A program made the position numbers and the translations under genes. Below are positions 8,076 to 15,882 of a stretch of 64,000 nt of DNA, one piece after another. Source of the DNA: Streptomyces coacervatus (GTDB taxonomy: Bacteria; Actinomycetota; Actinomycetes; Streptomycetales; Streptomycetaceae); assembly GCF_029223485.1 (NCBI RefSeq), contig NZ_JARHTP010000030.1:1-64000 (forward strand). The letters are read 5' to 3'. Position 1 is the stretch's first letter, and each line of letters starts with the position of its first letter. The notes beneath the pieces are model-generated. The model had not been told where the DNA came from. It searched no databases and saw nothing but the letters and a program-made list of their open reading frames with translations.

Positions 8076-8617
8076 GTGATCAGCCCGACAAGCCGTTCCT
8101 ACAGATCGTGGTATGCGCGGCCGGGGTCGCCGCCGACGTCGGCAAGCTGATCACCGCAGCACAGGAACGGCACTGGGACGTCGGCGTCATTGCCACCCCA
8201 CAAGGACTCGGCTTCCTCGACGCGGAGGCGGTCGAGTCCCAGACCGGCCGCCCCATCCGCTCGGCCTGGCGATCACCGGGCGAACCGCGCCCGACCCGGC
8301 CCGCGGACGCGATCGCGGTCGCCCCGGCCAGCTTCAACACCATCAACAAGTGGGCCGCCGGGATCTCCGACAATCTCGCCCTGGGCGTCCTGTGCGAAGC
8401 ACCCGCCATGGACATCCCGGTCGCCGTGCTGCCGTACCTGAACTCAGCGCAGGCCGCCCACCCCGCGTACCGCCAGAGTGTGGAACGGCTACGCGAGATG
8501 GGCGTCCTGATCGGCTCGTACGAACCGCACCGGCCAAAGGCCGGCGGCGGGGCCGACCGCTACCGCTGGGAGGAAGCCCTGGAGCTCCTCGCGCCCAGGC
8601 TGTCCGCCCCGGCCTGA
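8072..8617 (+). CDS. Flavoprotein (Dfp/UbiX/EpiD-type Rossmann protein)
   Basis: A 181-aa protein of the PF02441 flavoprotein superfamily, the fold of phosphopantothenoylcysteine decarboxylase, EpiD and UbiX. Visible elements are LQIVVCAAGVAADVGKLI at the N-terminus, IAVAPASFNTINKWAAGI (the PASANT-like loop) and a hydrophobic VAVLPYLNSAQAAHPAY segment. GTG start overlaps the XRE stop (GTGA). Pairs of XRE/TPR regulator and such a flavoprotein recur in Streptomyces. Whether it is an enzyme acting in the pathway, such as an oxidative decarboxylase, or a redox sensor for the regulator cannot be told from sequence. The stop abuts the relaxase-like remnant on the other strand. Confidence 0.8.
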   Translation: MSDQPDKPFLQIVVCAAGVAADVGKLITAAQERHWDVGVIATPQGLGFLDAEAVESQTGRPIRSAWRSPGEPRPTRPADAIAVAPASFNTINKWAAGISDNLALGVLCEAPAMDIPVAVLPYLNSAQAAHPAYRQSVERLREMGVLIGSYEPHRPKAGGGADRYRWEEALELLAPRLSAPA

Positions 8618-9148
8618 TCAGCGCCGCCGTGTCGGTGCCGCCTGCGGGGGCAGAGTGGTGGCTGTGGCAGGGGGGACCGGCACGCTGGGCCGTTGCCTGG
8701 CACTGTGCGCCCTGGCTGCCTGGGCCCAAGGACCGGGAACGTGGCGCTCGCCGAGGCGGCGGATACGCCAGGTCAGCGCGCGGGCGGGACTGCGGGCGTC
8801 ATCCAGGGCACGTTGGTGCAGCGCTTGGCCGAGGACGGTGGCTGCCTTGTGTCCTGCTGCCTCTGCCTCGGCGAGCACGGTGGCGAGTGCGTCCCAAGCG
8901 GGGTCGTTGAGGATGCGCTCGGCGTGCTCCGGAACCACATCCTGAAGGTGGTGGGCGAAGCGGCGCTTGGTCTGCGGGCCGGGTGCCCGGCTGGCGAGGT
9001 CGACCAGGACGGGCTCGGCGGTCTGCGCGTACGCGGTCTGCAGGTGGAGGAGGGCCTGTTCGGCTGCCGCCTCCTGCTGGGCGTGCTGGCGGGTGCGGTG
9101 CCAGTGCAGCGCGAAGGCGACCGCGGTGAGTGCGGCGTCCAGGAGCAT
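8618..9148 (-). pseudogene. C-terminal fragment of a relaxase/mobilisation-type protein
   Basis: An Ala/Arg-rich helical stretch (ILNDPAWDALATVLAEAEAAG ... LTWRIRRLGERH) resembles, from memory, the C-termini of large relaxase or conjugation proteins on actinomycete integrative elements. There is no nuclease or helicase motif, no ribosome binding site before the first ATG at 9148, and the frame runs upstream into the integrase fragment on the opposite strand. I therefore call it a truncated remnant. If translated it would make at most 176 residues. Confidence 0.5.
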
Positions 9149-9185
9149 GGTGAGCCCGGTGCCGTCACTGTCCTGTGGCCTCCCG

Positions 9186-9779
9186 CGCCAGCAGGTCTTC
9201 GCCCTGCCCAAGGGCAACAAGATCCGGTCAGTGCCCCTGCCTGCGCAGCTCGCCGCCGCCCTCAAGCTCCACATGAAGCAGATCCCGCCGGTCGAGGTCA
9301 CCCTGCCCTGGGGTAAGCCGGACGGTGAGCCGAAGACGTTCCGCCTCCTCTTCGTCGACAAGAAGAGCCGGGCCTACAACCGCAGCGTTTTCAACATGGG
9401 CGGCTGGAAGCGCGCCCTGGCCGCGGTTGGTGTGATCCCTCCCCGCGAGCGCGGCGCGCGCTACCTCCAGGCGGCTCCGGAAGATGGCATGCACACCCTC
9501 CGGCACGCCTACGCCTCCGTACTCCTGGACGCGGGGGAGAGCATCAAGGCGCTCTCCGAGTACCTCGGTCACTCGGACCCGGGTTTCACGCTTCGGACGT
9601 ACACACACCTGCTGCCGTCCAGCGAGACCCGCACCCGCAAGGCGATCGACGACGCCTTCACGGAAACGGAAACGGAAGCCGAGGCGGAAGCGGAAGACGG
9701 CGGCGACCCGCCCGCCGCCCAGGGCGCATCAGCACCCCCAGCCAAACCAATGTGCCCTCAATGTGCCCTGGCCGCCTGA
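9186..9779 (+). pseudogene. Truncated tyrosine site-specific integrase
   Basis: The frame encodes the C-terminal catalytic half of a phage/AICE-type tyrosine recombinase. FALPKGNKIRSVPLP is the usual beta-hairpin region, followed by the box II motif HTLRHAYASVLLDAG, LSEYLGHSDP and the nucleophile Tyr in RTYTHLLP. The N-terminal SAM-like DNA-binding domain and the first catalytic Arg are absent: upstream of about 9186 the frame has no homology and overlaps the relaxase remnant. It ends in an acidic tail and ...PMCPQCALAA. No tRNA or attachment repeat is visible after the stop. It is a remnant of the element that once carried or neighboured the cluster to its left. Confidence 0.8.
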
Positions 9780-9797
9780 CGGCCCCTCTCCGGCACC

Positions 9798-9826
9798 AAA
9801 AAGGGCGAGGCCCGAAGACCCCGCCC
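9798..9826 (-). terminator. Rho-independent terminator after the conserved 145-aa gene
   Basis: On the minus strand an 8-bp stem (GGGCGGGG/CCTCGCCC, one G-U pair) with an 8-nt loop is followed by five T residues. It lies 21 nt downstream of the stop at 9847 and separates the core chromosome from the mobile-element scar. Confidence 0.7.
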
Positions 9827-9846
9827 GCTACCGATGAAACCCCAGG

Positions 9847-10284
9847 TCAGGGCCACACCAGGCAGTACGGCTGATGCCCCGCCTCATGCAACCGATGGCT
9901 GAAGTCCTGCCACTCGTGCAGCAGTTGGTACACATTGAACGCATCCCGCGGCCCCCCGCGATCCGGCACCGTCGACCAGATGAACGCCGCCGCGCCCACC
10001 GCCTCCTCGCCTATGCCGCGCAGGGGGTCGACGACCGTCATGGGGAGTTTGACCACCGCGTAGTCGGGGTGCAGGACTACAAGCTCCAGCGGCGGGACCT
10101 TGTGGAGCGGGACGCCTTCGATGCCCGTCAGGACCATCGCCGCCATCGTCTCCGGCTTGATCTTGGTGAACATGCCGTTCATGCCGAGCTCGTCGCCGCC
10201 GAGTTCCTCGGGGCGCATCGAGATCGGGACGCGGGCCGCGGTCGCGCCGTCCGGCGCGCCGAAGTACTTGTACGTCACCCCCAC
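9847..10284 (-). CDS. Conserved actinobacterial protein of unknown function
   Basis: About 145 residues, beginning V(G)VTYKYFGAPDG and ending HEAGHQPYCLVWP. It has no transmembrane segment or catalytic motif I recognise. The composition is well-ordered (many aromatic residues, IWSTVPD, NVYQLLHEWQDF), so it is surely coding. Two GTG codons (10284 and 10278) compete as start; AGGA lies 11 nt upstream of the first. The longer reading frame to 10485 is low-complexity and unlikely. It sits alone, upstream of and divergent from hemL, and has its own terminator. Confidence 0.75.
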   Translation of the reverse strand: MGVTYKYFGAPDGATAARVPISMRPEELGGDELGMNGMFTKIKPETMAAMVLTGIEGVPLHKVPPLELVVLHPDYAVVKLPMTVVDPLRGIGEEAVGAAAFIWSTVPDRGGPRDAFNVYQLLHEWQDFSHRLHEAGHQPYCLVWP

Positions 10285-10897
10285 CCGACCACCATTCCTG
10301 CTCCCCGCCCGGAGCGCGTCGGCCCGGCGGTCGATCCGCCGGTCGATCTGCTCGGGCTCGCTCGGTGCACCCTGTCCCTGACGTGCCGCGGTAGCTTCCT
10401 CCGCCTCGCGTCGGTGCCTTCCCCGATGGGCACGTCGAGGACCCAGGTCGTCAGTCCCCTCGCCCAGTCCGCCACCGCGATGCATATCTCCACCCGACTG
10501 CTTTTCTAGGACGCGCAGGCCCCGCCGCGCAACCCGATCATCGTGTCAGTGACCTCCCCCACGGCCGCCCGCCGAAACGTGCGCTGAAACACCTGTCCGC
10601 AGGATCTTCGCAGCCTCTGAACAAGCCTCCGTACACCTCGTCGTACACCTGGCCGCGCACCCGGTCGTCAATCCGGTCGTACATCCATCCGTACACCTAT
10701 ACGTACGCCGGGGCCGTATGAGCTGTGTGTATCAGCACCCAGTTTCCAGTACCCAGTTTCGCAGATCGCGCCGGGCCGCGGCTCTCGCTCGGGCCGGCCC
10801 CAGCGGCCGCTGCCGCCCGTGCCCCCTGGCCTACCCTGAGGAGGTCCCTTGCAACCGGAGCCCGAGAAGTCGGAGAAGGTCGGAGAAGTCGCAGGTC
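10285..10897. promoter_or_regulatory. Long hemL upstream region with CGTACAYCY repeats
   Basis: About 610 bp without a convincing gene. At 10630-10638, 10642-10650 and 10690-10698 there are three copies of CGTACACCT, plus CGTACATCC at 10678-10686. The start-to-start distances are 12, 36 and 12 bp, close to whole helical turns only in pairs. Just before hemL there is a short GGAGAAG triplication (10863-10889 region). The repeats are a plausible binding site for a regulator of hemL; nothing else was recognised here. Confidence 0.35.
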
Positions 10898-12229
10898 ATG
10901 AGCGAACTGCCCAATTCACTGCCTTATTCATACGAAGCGCCTGTCTCGCAGGCACTGTTCGACCGGGCTGCGGCCGTCACGCCCGGCGGCGTGAACTCCC
11001 CGGTGCGTGCCTTCCGGGCCGTGGGCGGTACGCCACGGTTCATGGTGTCCGGCACCGGTCCGTATCTGACGGATGCGGACGGGCGGGAGTACGTCGACCT
11101 GGTGTGTTCCTGGGGGCCGATGATCCTCGGGCACTCCCACCCCGAGGTCATCGCCGCAGTTCAGGACGCCGTCTCGCGCGGTACCTCCTTCGGTACGCCC
11201 GGTGAGGGCGAGGTCGCGCTCGCGGAGGAGATCGTCGAGCGGGTCGAGCCCGTCGAGCAGGTGCGGCTCGTCAGCAGCGGGACCGAGGCGACCATGAGCG
11301 CCATCCGGCTCGCCCGTGGGTTCACCCGGCGCAGCAAAGTGATCAAGTTCGCCGGGTGTTATCACGGTCACGTCGACTCGCTGCTCGCCGCGGCGGGGAG
11401 CGGCGTGGCCACGTTCGCGCTTCCCGACACGCCCGGTGTCACCGGAGCCCAGGCCGGCGACACCATCGTGCTGCCGTACAACGACCTGGAGTCCGTGCAC
11501 GAGGCCTTCCACCGGCACCCCGGCGAGATCGCCTGCGTGATCACGGAGGCCTCGCCCGGGAACATGGGCGTCGTGCCGCCCCGGCCCGGGTTCAACCAGG
11601 GGCTCAAGGACGCCTGCTCGAAGAATGGCGCTCTCTTTATCTCCGATGAGGTCATGACAGGTTTCCGGACCAGTCGGGCGGGGTGGTTCGGGATCGACGG
11701 GGTCCGGCCCGATCTCATGACCTTCGGGAAGGTCATGGGGGGCGGGTTCCCCGCCGCCGCCTTCGGCGGTCGCGCGGACATCATGGCGCACCTCGCGCCC
11801 GCCGGGCCCGTCTACCAGGCAGGCACCCTCTCCGGGAACCCGGTCGCCACCGCGGCCGGCCTCGCCCAGCTGCGCCTCCTCGACGACGCCGCCTACGACA
11901 AGGTCAACACCGTGTCGCAGACGATCCAGTCGCTGGTCACCGATGCGCTCACCAAGGAAGGCGTCGCGCACCGGCTGCAGAACGCCTCCAACATGTTCTC
12001 CGTCTTCTTCACGGACCGGGAGGTCCGCGACTACGAGGACGCCAAGAAGCAGGAGTCCTTCCGCTTCACCGCCTTCTTCCACTCGATGCTGGCGCAGGGC
12101 GTCTATCTGCCGCCCTCGTCCTTCGAGTCCTGGTTCGTGTCCACGGCCCACGACGAACAGGCCGTGCAGCGCATCGCCGACGCCCTCCCGGCGGCGGCCC
12201 GAGCGGCGGCGGAGGCCACGGCAGCATGA
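10898..12229 (+). CDS. hemL: Glutamate-1-semialdehyde 2,1-aminomutase
   Basis: A 443-aa PLP-dependent aminomutase that converts glutamate-1-semialdehyde to 5-aminolevulinate, the first dedicated tetrapyrrole precursor in the C5 route. Clear family marks are NSPVRAFRAVGGTPRF, CSWGPMILGHSHP, SSGTEATMSAIRLARG, CYHGHVDSLL, the Asp of ISDEVMTGFR and the PLP lysine in MTFGKVMGGGFP. The ATG at 10898 gives the normal family N-terminus; the open frame further upstream is not conserved-looking. The stop overlaps the next start (ATGA). Haem supply fits the cytochrome c maturation genes a few kilobases downstream. Confidence 0.97.
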   Translation: MSELPNSLPYSYEAPVSQALFDRAAAVTPGGVNSPVRAFRAVGGTPRFMVSGTGPYLTDADGREYVDLVCSWGPMILGHSHPEVIAAVQDAVSRGTSFGTPGEGEVALAEEIVERVEPVEQVRLVSSGTEATMSAIRLARGFTRRSKVIKFAGCYHGHVDSLLAAAGSGVATFALPDTPGVTGAQAGDTIVLPYNDLESVHEAFHRHPGEIACVITEASPGNMGVVPPRPGFNQGLKDACSKNGALFISDEVMTGFRTSRAGWFGIDGVRPDLMTFGKVMGGGFPAAAFGGRADIMAHLAPAGPVYQAGTLSGNPVATAAGLAQLRLLDDAAYDKVNTVSQTIQSLVTDALTKEGVAHRLQNASNMFSVFFTDREVRDYEDAKKQESFRFTAFFHSMLAQGVYLPPSSFESWFVSTAHDEQAVQRIADALPAAARAAAEATAA

Positions 12230-12924
12230 GCGACATCACCAGCGACACCGGCAGTGACATCACCGTCGTACATGTCATGCGGCACGGCGAGGTCGCCAAT
12301 CCGGACGGGGTCCTGTACGGGCGGCTCCCCGGGTACCACCTCTCCGAACTCGGGCGGCAGATGGCCGACCGGGTCGCCGAGCATCTCGCACCCCGCGACA
12401 TCACCTACGTCTGCGCCTCCCCGCTGGAGCGGGCCCAGGAGACGGCGACCCCGGTCGCCAAGGCGCACGGGCTCGACCTCGCCACCGACGAGCGGCTCAT
12501 CGAGGCCGACAACGTCTTCCAGGGCAAGACCTTCGGCGTCGGGGACGGGGCGCTGCGCAAGCCGGGGAACTGGAAGCACCTCGTCAACCCGTTCAAGCCG
12601 TCGTGGGGCGAGCCGTACGTCGACATCGTCGTACGGATGATGCAGGCGCTGGACGCCGCCAAGGACCAGGCGCGGGGGCACGAGGCCGTCCTCGTCAGTC
12701 ACCAGCTGCCCGTCTGGATCGTCCGGTCGTACGTCGAGAAGCGGCGGCTGTGGCACGACCCGCGCAAGCGGCAGTGCACGCTCGCCTCGCTGACGTCCTT
12801 CACCTACCAGGGCGACAAGCTCGTGTCCGTCGGCTACAGCGAGCCGGCCCGCGACCTCGTCCCGGCCCATCTCCTCGCGGGCGCCAAGCCGGTGAAGGGG
12901 AAGGACAAGGCGTTCGGGGCGTGA
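12226..12924 (+). CDS. Histidine phosphatase family protein (phosphoglycerate-mutase-like)
   Basis: A 232-aa branch-1 histidine phosphatase. The phospho-accepting histidine is in VMRHGEV, followed by YGRLPGYHLSELGRQ, ASPLERAQETA and the second catalytic His in VLVSHQLPVW. The ATG overlaps the hemL stop by four nt, so the two are co-translated; this arrangement is conserved in Streptomyces as I recall. The substrate is unknown; cofactor-independent metabolite phosphatase activity is more likely than glycolytic mutase activity because of the divergent length and C-terminus. Confidence 0.9.
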   Translation: MSDITSDTGSDITVVHVMRHGEVANPDGVLYGRLPGYHLSELGRQMADRVAEHLAPRDITYVCASPLERAQETATPVAKAHGLDLATDERLIEADNVFQGKTFGVGDGALRKPGNWKHLVNPFKPSWGEPYVDIVVRMMQALDAAKDQARGHEAVLVSHQLPVWIVRSYVEKRRLWHDPRKRQCTLASLTSFTYQGDKLVSVGYSEPARDLVPAHLLAGAKPVKGKDKAFGA

Positions 12925-12933
12925 GCGCTCCGC

Positions 12934-12967
12934 TGATGCACAGCCTCGCGTGATGCACAGCCTCGCG
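12934..12967. repeat. Perfect 17-bp tandem duplication
   Basis: TGATGCACAGCCTCGCG occurs twice head to tail (12934-12950 and 12951-12967), ten nt after the phosphatase stop. It looks like a recent slippage duplication in non-coding DNA. Confidence 0.9.
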
Positions 12968-13058
12968 CCCCTTCGGGCACATTGCATCCCCTTTGGGTTC
13001 CTATGACACGCTCGTGACATTTGTTGCCAGATCAACGTGATCGAGAGGAACCTCCCCC

Positions 13059-13103
13059 ATCGTCATGTCCTCTGAATGGGTGACCACCACAGGACATGAC
13101 GAT
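13059..13103 (+). promoter_or_regulatory. Perfect 13-bp inverted repeat in the leader of the deacetylase-like lipoprotein gene
   Basis: ATCGTCATGTCCT at 13059-13071 is mirrored exactly by AGGACATGACGAT at 13091-13103, with a 19-nt loop. The right arm ends 10 nt before the chosen ATG and includes an alternative ATG (13096). It could be an operator or an RNA hairpin controlling translation. There is no T-run, so it is not an ordinary terminator. Confidence 0.6.
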
Positions 13104-13113
13104 CGGGGCTGGA

Positions 13114-14403
13114 ATGCGCACTCGTAGCGCTCTCACTCGCAGGGGAATGCTGGGTCTCGGCGCGGGCGCCGCGGCCGCCGTCGGACTCTCCGGCTGCGGC
13201 ACCCTCACGCCGTCAGACGGGTCGAGCCATGGTTCGGGTTCCAATGGCGACGGATCCGGCAGCAAGAAGAACTCGGCGCGCCCGATCGGCGACGGCTCGA
13301 CCTCGTACACCGGCAAGCAGCCCCACCAGCCCGCCAAGCCCGAGCCGTTGGAGCCGGGGCAGACCCCGCCGCAGTTCGTGATCTTCTCCTGGGACGGGGC
13401 CGGCGAGGTCGGCAACGGTCTCTTCCCGCGCTTCCTCGACCTCGCCAAGCAGCACGGCGCGTCCATGACCTTCTTCCTCTCCGGGCTCTATCTGCTGCCC
13501 GAGTCGAAGAAGCGCCTCTACAACCCGCCGAACAACCCGCGCGGCGCCTCCGACATCGGCTACCTCACCGACGAGCACGTCAAGTCCACGCTCACCAACG
13601 TCCGCCGCGCCTGGCTCGAAGGCCACGAGATAGGCACCCACTTCAACGGCCACTTCTGCTCCGGCTACGGCACCGTCGGCAACTGGACGCCCGTGCAGTG
13701 GAGGAGCGAGATAGCGCAGGCCAAGGCCTTTGTGAAGGAGTGGCGGACCAACACCGGCTGGACCGACATGCCGTCACTGCCCTTCGACTACGAGAAGGAG
13801 CTCGTCGGCGGCCGCACGCCCTGCCTGCTCGGCCAGAACAACCTGCTGCCCACCGCCAAGGAGCTCGGCTGGCGCTACGACGCCTCCTCGCCCGGTGGTC
13901 TGCAGGTGTGGCCGCAGAAGAAGCAGGGGCTGTGGGACCTGCCGTTGCAGGGGATACCTTTCCCCGGCCACAGCTTCCAGGTCCTCTCGATGGACTACAA
14001 CATGCTCGCCAACCAGTCGAAAGCCTCGACCAACGCGCCCGCCTACAACTACCCGACCTGGCGCGAGCAGGCCGCCGGGGCCTACATAGCCGGCTTCAAG
14101 CGGGCATACGAGACAAACCGTGCACCCTTCTTCATAGGCAACCACTTCGAGCACTGGAACGGCGGCATCTACATGGACGCCGTGGAGCAGGCGTTCAAGC
14201 ACATCGCGCAGCAGAAGGAGAAGGGCGCGGACGTACGCCTCGTCTCCTTCCGGCAGTTCGTCGACTGGATGGACGTACAGAAGCCGGAGGTGCTCGCCAA
14301 GCTGCGCACCCTCGGTGTCGGTCAGCAGCCGGTCGGCGGCTGGAAGACCTTCCTTCAGGCCACCCCGTCCGGCTCCTCCTCGCCCACCGGGCAGGCCGCC
14401 TGA
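13114..14403 (+). CDS. Tat/lipoprotein, polysaccharide-deacetylase-like
   Basis: A secreted lipoprotein of about 429 residues. The N-terminus has a twin-arginine signal with lipobox (TRRGMLGLGAG ... GLSGC), then a Gly/Ser/Asn-rich linker. The catalytic-like domain begins at QFVIFSWDGAGEVGNGLFPRFLDLAK, reminiscent of NodB-fold deacetylases (TFDDG becomes SWDGA), with EIGTHFNGHFC as a candidate metal-binding HxxxH and IGNHFEHWNG near the end. It probably modifies a surface glycan. ATG 13114 is preferred because it follows GGGGCTGGA; ATG 13096 lies inside the inverted repeat. It precedes the cytochrome c maturation operon, also exported proteins. Confidence 0.8.
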   Translation: MRTRSALTRRGMLGLGAGAAAAVGLSGCGTLTPSDGSSHGSGSNGDGSGSKKNSARPIGDGSTSYTGKQPHQPAKPEPLEPGQTPPQFVIFSWDGAGEVGNGLFPRFLDLAKQHGASMTFFLSGLYLLPESKKRLYNPPNNPRGASDIGYLTDEHVKSTLTNVRRAWLEGHEIGTHFNGHFCSGYGTVGNWTPVQWRSEIAQAKAFVKEWRTNTGWTDMPSLPFDYEKELVGGRTPCLLGQNNLLPTAKELGWRYDASSPGGLQVWPQKKQGLWDLPLQGIPFPGHSFQVLSMDYNMLANQSKASTNAPAYNYPTWREQAAGAYIAGFKRAYETNRAPFFIGNHFEHWNGGIYMDAVEQAFKHIAQQKEKGADVRLVSFRQFVDWMDVQKPEVLAKLRTLGVGQQPVGGWKTFLQATPSGSSSPTGQAA

Positions 14404-14480
14404 AATGCGGATTTCGGGCGGCAAGGCTCCCTTGAGGGGGGTGCGCAAGATCCCCGGAACGGGCATGCGAAACTTTTCAC

Positions 14481-15104
14481 ATGAGTGCCGCAAGCCGCGC
14501 CCCCGTGCGCTCGAACCGCGCACGTCGCCGAGTCGTCCTGACCACCGCCGGTGCCGCGGTCACCGCGCTGCTGATGTCCGCCTGCTCGTCCGGAGGGACC
14601 TCCGGCGGGGGCGGTGACACCAATTTCGTCATGGGCAAGGACGGCATCTCCACCGCGAAGAAGGGGGAGCGGGCCGCGGCGCCCGAGCTGTCCGGCAAGA
14701 CGGTCAACGGGGGACAGCTCGACGTCTCGTCCTACAAGGGCAAGATCGTCGTCCTGAACGTATGGGGCTCCTGGTGTGCCCCCTGTCGCGCCGAGGCGCC
14801 GAACTTCGAGAAGGTCTACCAGGACCTCAAGGCCAAGGGCGTGCAGTTCGTCGGCATCAACACCCGCGACACCAGCACCCAGAACGCGGTCGCCTTCGAG
14901 AAGCAGCAGGGCGTCACCTACGAGAGCCTGTACGACCCCACGGGCAAGCTGATGCTCCGCTTCAAGAAGGGCACGCTCAACCCGCAGGCGGTCCCCTCCA
15001 CGCTCGTCCTCGACCGGGACGGCAGGATCGCCGCCCGCTCGCTGGCCGCGCTCAGCGAGGACAAGCTGCGCAAGATGATCGCCCCCGTTCTCGCGGAGAA
15101 GTGA
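14481..15104 (+). CDS. resA: TlpA/ResA-type thioredoxin lipoprotein
   Basis: A 207-aa membrane-anchored thiol reductase. The signal sequence ends with lipobox LLMSAC; the thioredoxin domain has NVWGSWCAPCRAEAP with the CxPC active site (WCAPC) and the cis-Pro region QAVPSTLVLDRDG. In System II maturation ResA/CcsX reduces apocytochrome c haem-binding cysteines outside the membrane. One nt separates its stop from the GTG of ccdA. No good ribosome binding site precedes the ATG, so the start is less certain than the identity. Confidence 0.93.
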   Translation: MSAASRAPVRSNRARRRVVLTTAGAAVTALLMSACSSGGTSGGGGDTNFVMGKDGISTAKKGERAAAPELSGKTVNGGQLDVSSYKGKIVVLNVWGSWCAPCRAEAPNFEKVYQDLKAKGVQFVGINTRDTSTQNAVAFEKQQGVTYESLYDPTGKLMLRFKKGTLNPQAVPSTLVLDRDGRIAARSLAALSEDKLRKMIAPVLAEK

Positions 15105-15105
15105 C

Positions 15106-15879
15106 GTGACCTCAGTCACCACGCTCGCCGCCGAGACGGGCTACAACACCACGGTGCTCCACGGCGCCCTGCTGCTCGCCCTGCCCATCGCGCTGCTCGG
15201 CGGACTCGTCTCCTTCTTCTCCCCGTGCGTCCTGCCGCTCGTACCCGGCTATCTGGCGTACGTCACCGGAGTCGCCGGCACCGACCTCGCCGAGGCCCGG
15301 CGCGGGCGCATGGTCGCCGGGGCCTCCCTCTTCGTGCTCGGCTTCACCGCCGTGTTCGTCTCCGGCGGCGCCCTGTTCGGCTACTTCGGCGACACCCTCC
15401 AGGAGAACAAGGACGTCCTGTCGAAGGTGCTGGGCGTGCTCATGATCCTCATGGGCGTCTTCTTCATGGGCCTGATGCCCTGGATGACCCAGCGCGAGTT
15501 CCGCCTCCACAAGCGGCCGGTGTCAGGCCTCGCGGGAGCCCCGCTGCTGGGCGCGCTGTTCGGCATCGGCTGGACCCCGTGCATCGGTCCGACCCTCTCC
15601 TCCGTGCTGACCCTGTCCGCACAGCAGGGCAGCGCGGGCCGCGGCGCCCTACTGACCGTCGCCTACTGCCTCGGTCTCGGTGTGCCCTTCGTGCTCGCCG
15701 CGGTCGCCTTCCGCAAGGCACTCGGGGTCTTCGGCTGGGTCAAGCGCCACTATGTCTGGGTGATGCGGATCGGCGGCACGATGATGATCGTGACCGGTCT
15801 GCTGCTGCTCACCGGTGCGTGGGACCGCATCGTGCAGGACATGCAGTCCTGGTCCGCCGGCTTCACTGTGGGGATCTGA
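15106..15879 (+). CDS. ccdA: Cytochrome c biogenesis protein CcdA
   Basis: A 257-aa polytopic membrane protein with about six transmembrane helices. The two redox cysteines sit in FFSPCVLPLVPGYLAYV and WTPCIGPTLSSVL, the diagnostic SPCxLPxxP and TPCxGP motifs. CcdA carries electrons from cytoplasmic thioredoxin across the membrane to ResA. GTG start one nt after the resA stop, three nt before resB, so part of a tight operon. Confidence 0.95.
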   Translation: MTSVTTLAAETGYNTTVLHGALLLALPIALLGGLVSFFSPCVLPLVPGYLAYVTGVAGTDLAEARRGRMVAGASLFVLGFTAVFVSGGALFGYFGDTLQENKDVLSKVLGVLMILMGVFFMGLMPWMTQREFRLHKRPVSGLAGAPLLGALFGIGWTPCIGPTLSSVLTLSAQQGSAGRGALLTVAYCLGLGVPFVLAAVAFRKALGVFGWVKRHYVWVMRIGGTMMIVTGLLLLTGAWDRIVQDMQSWSAGFTVGI

Positions 15880-15882
15880 TCG

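Noticed and set aside
9780..9846. tRNA or attachment site at the integrase 3' end
   Set aside because: No T-arm or acceptor sequence is present; the hairpin there is a terminator for the leftward gene.
10718..10897. N-terminal extension of HemL
   Set aside because: Low-complexity and not like any HemL N-terminus; the ATG at 10898 gives the family start.
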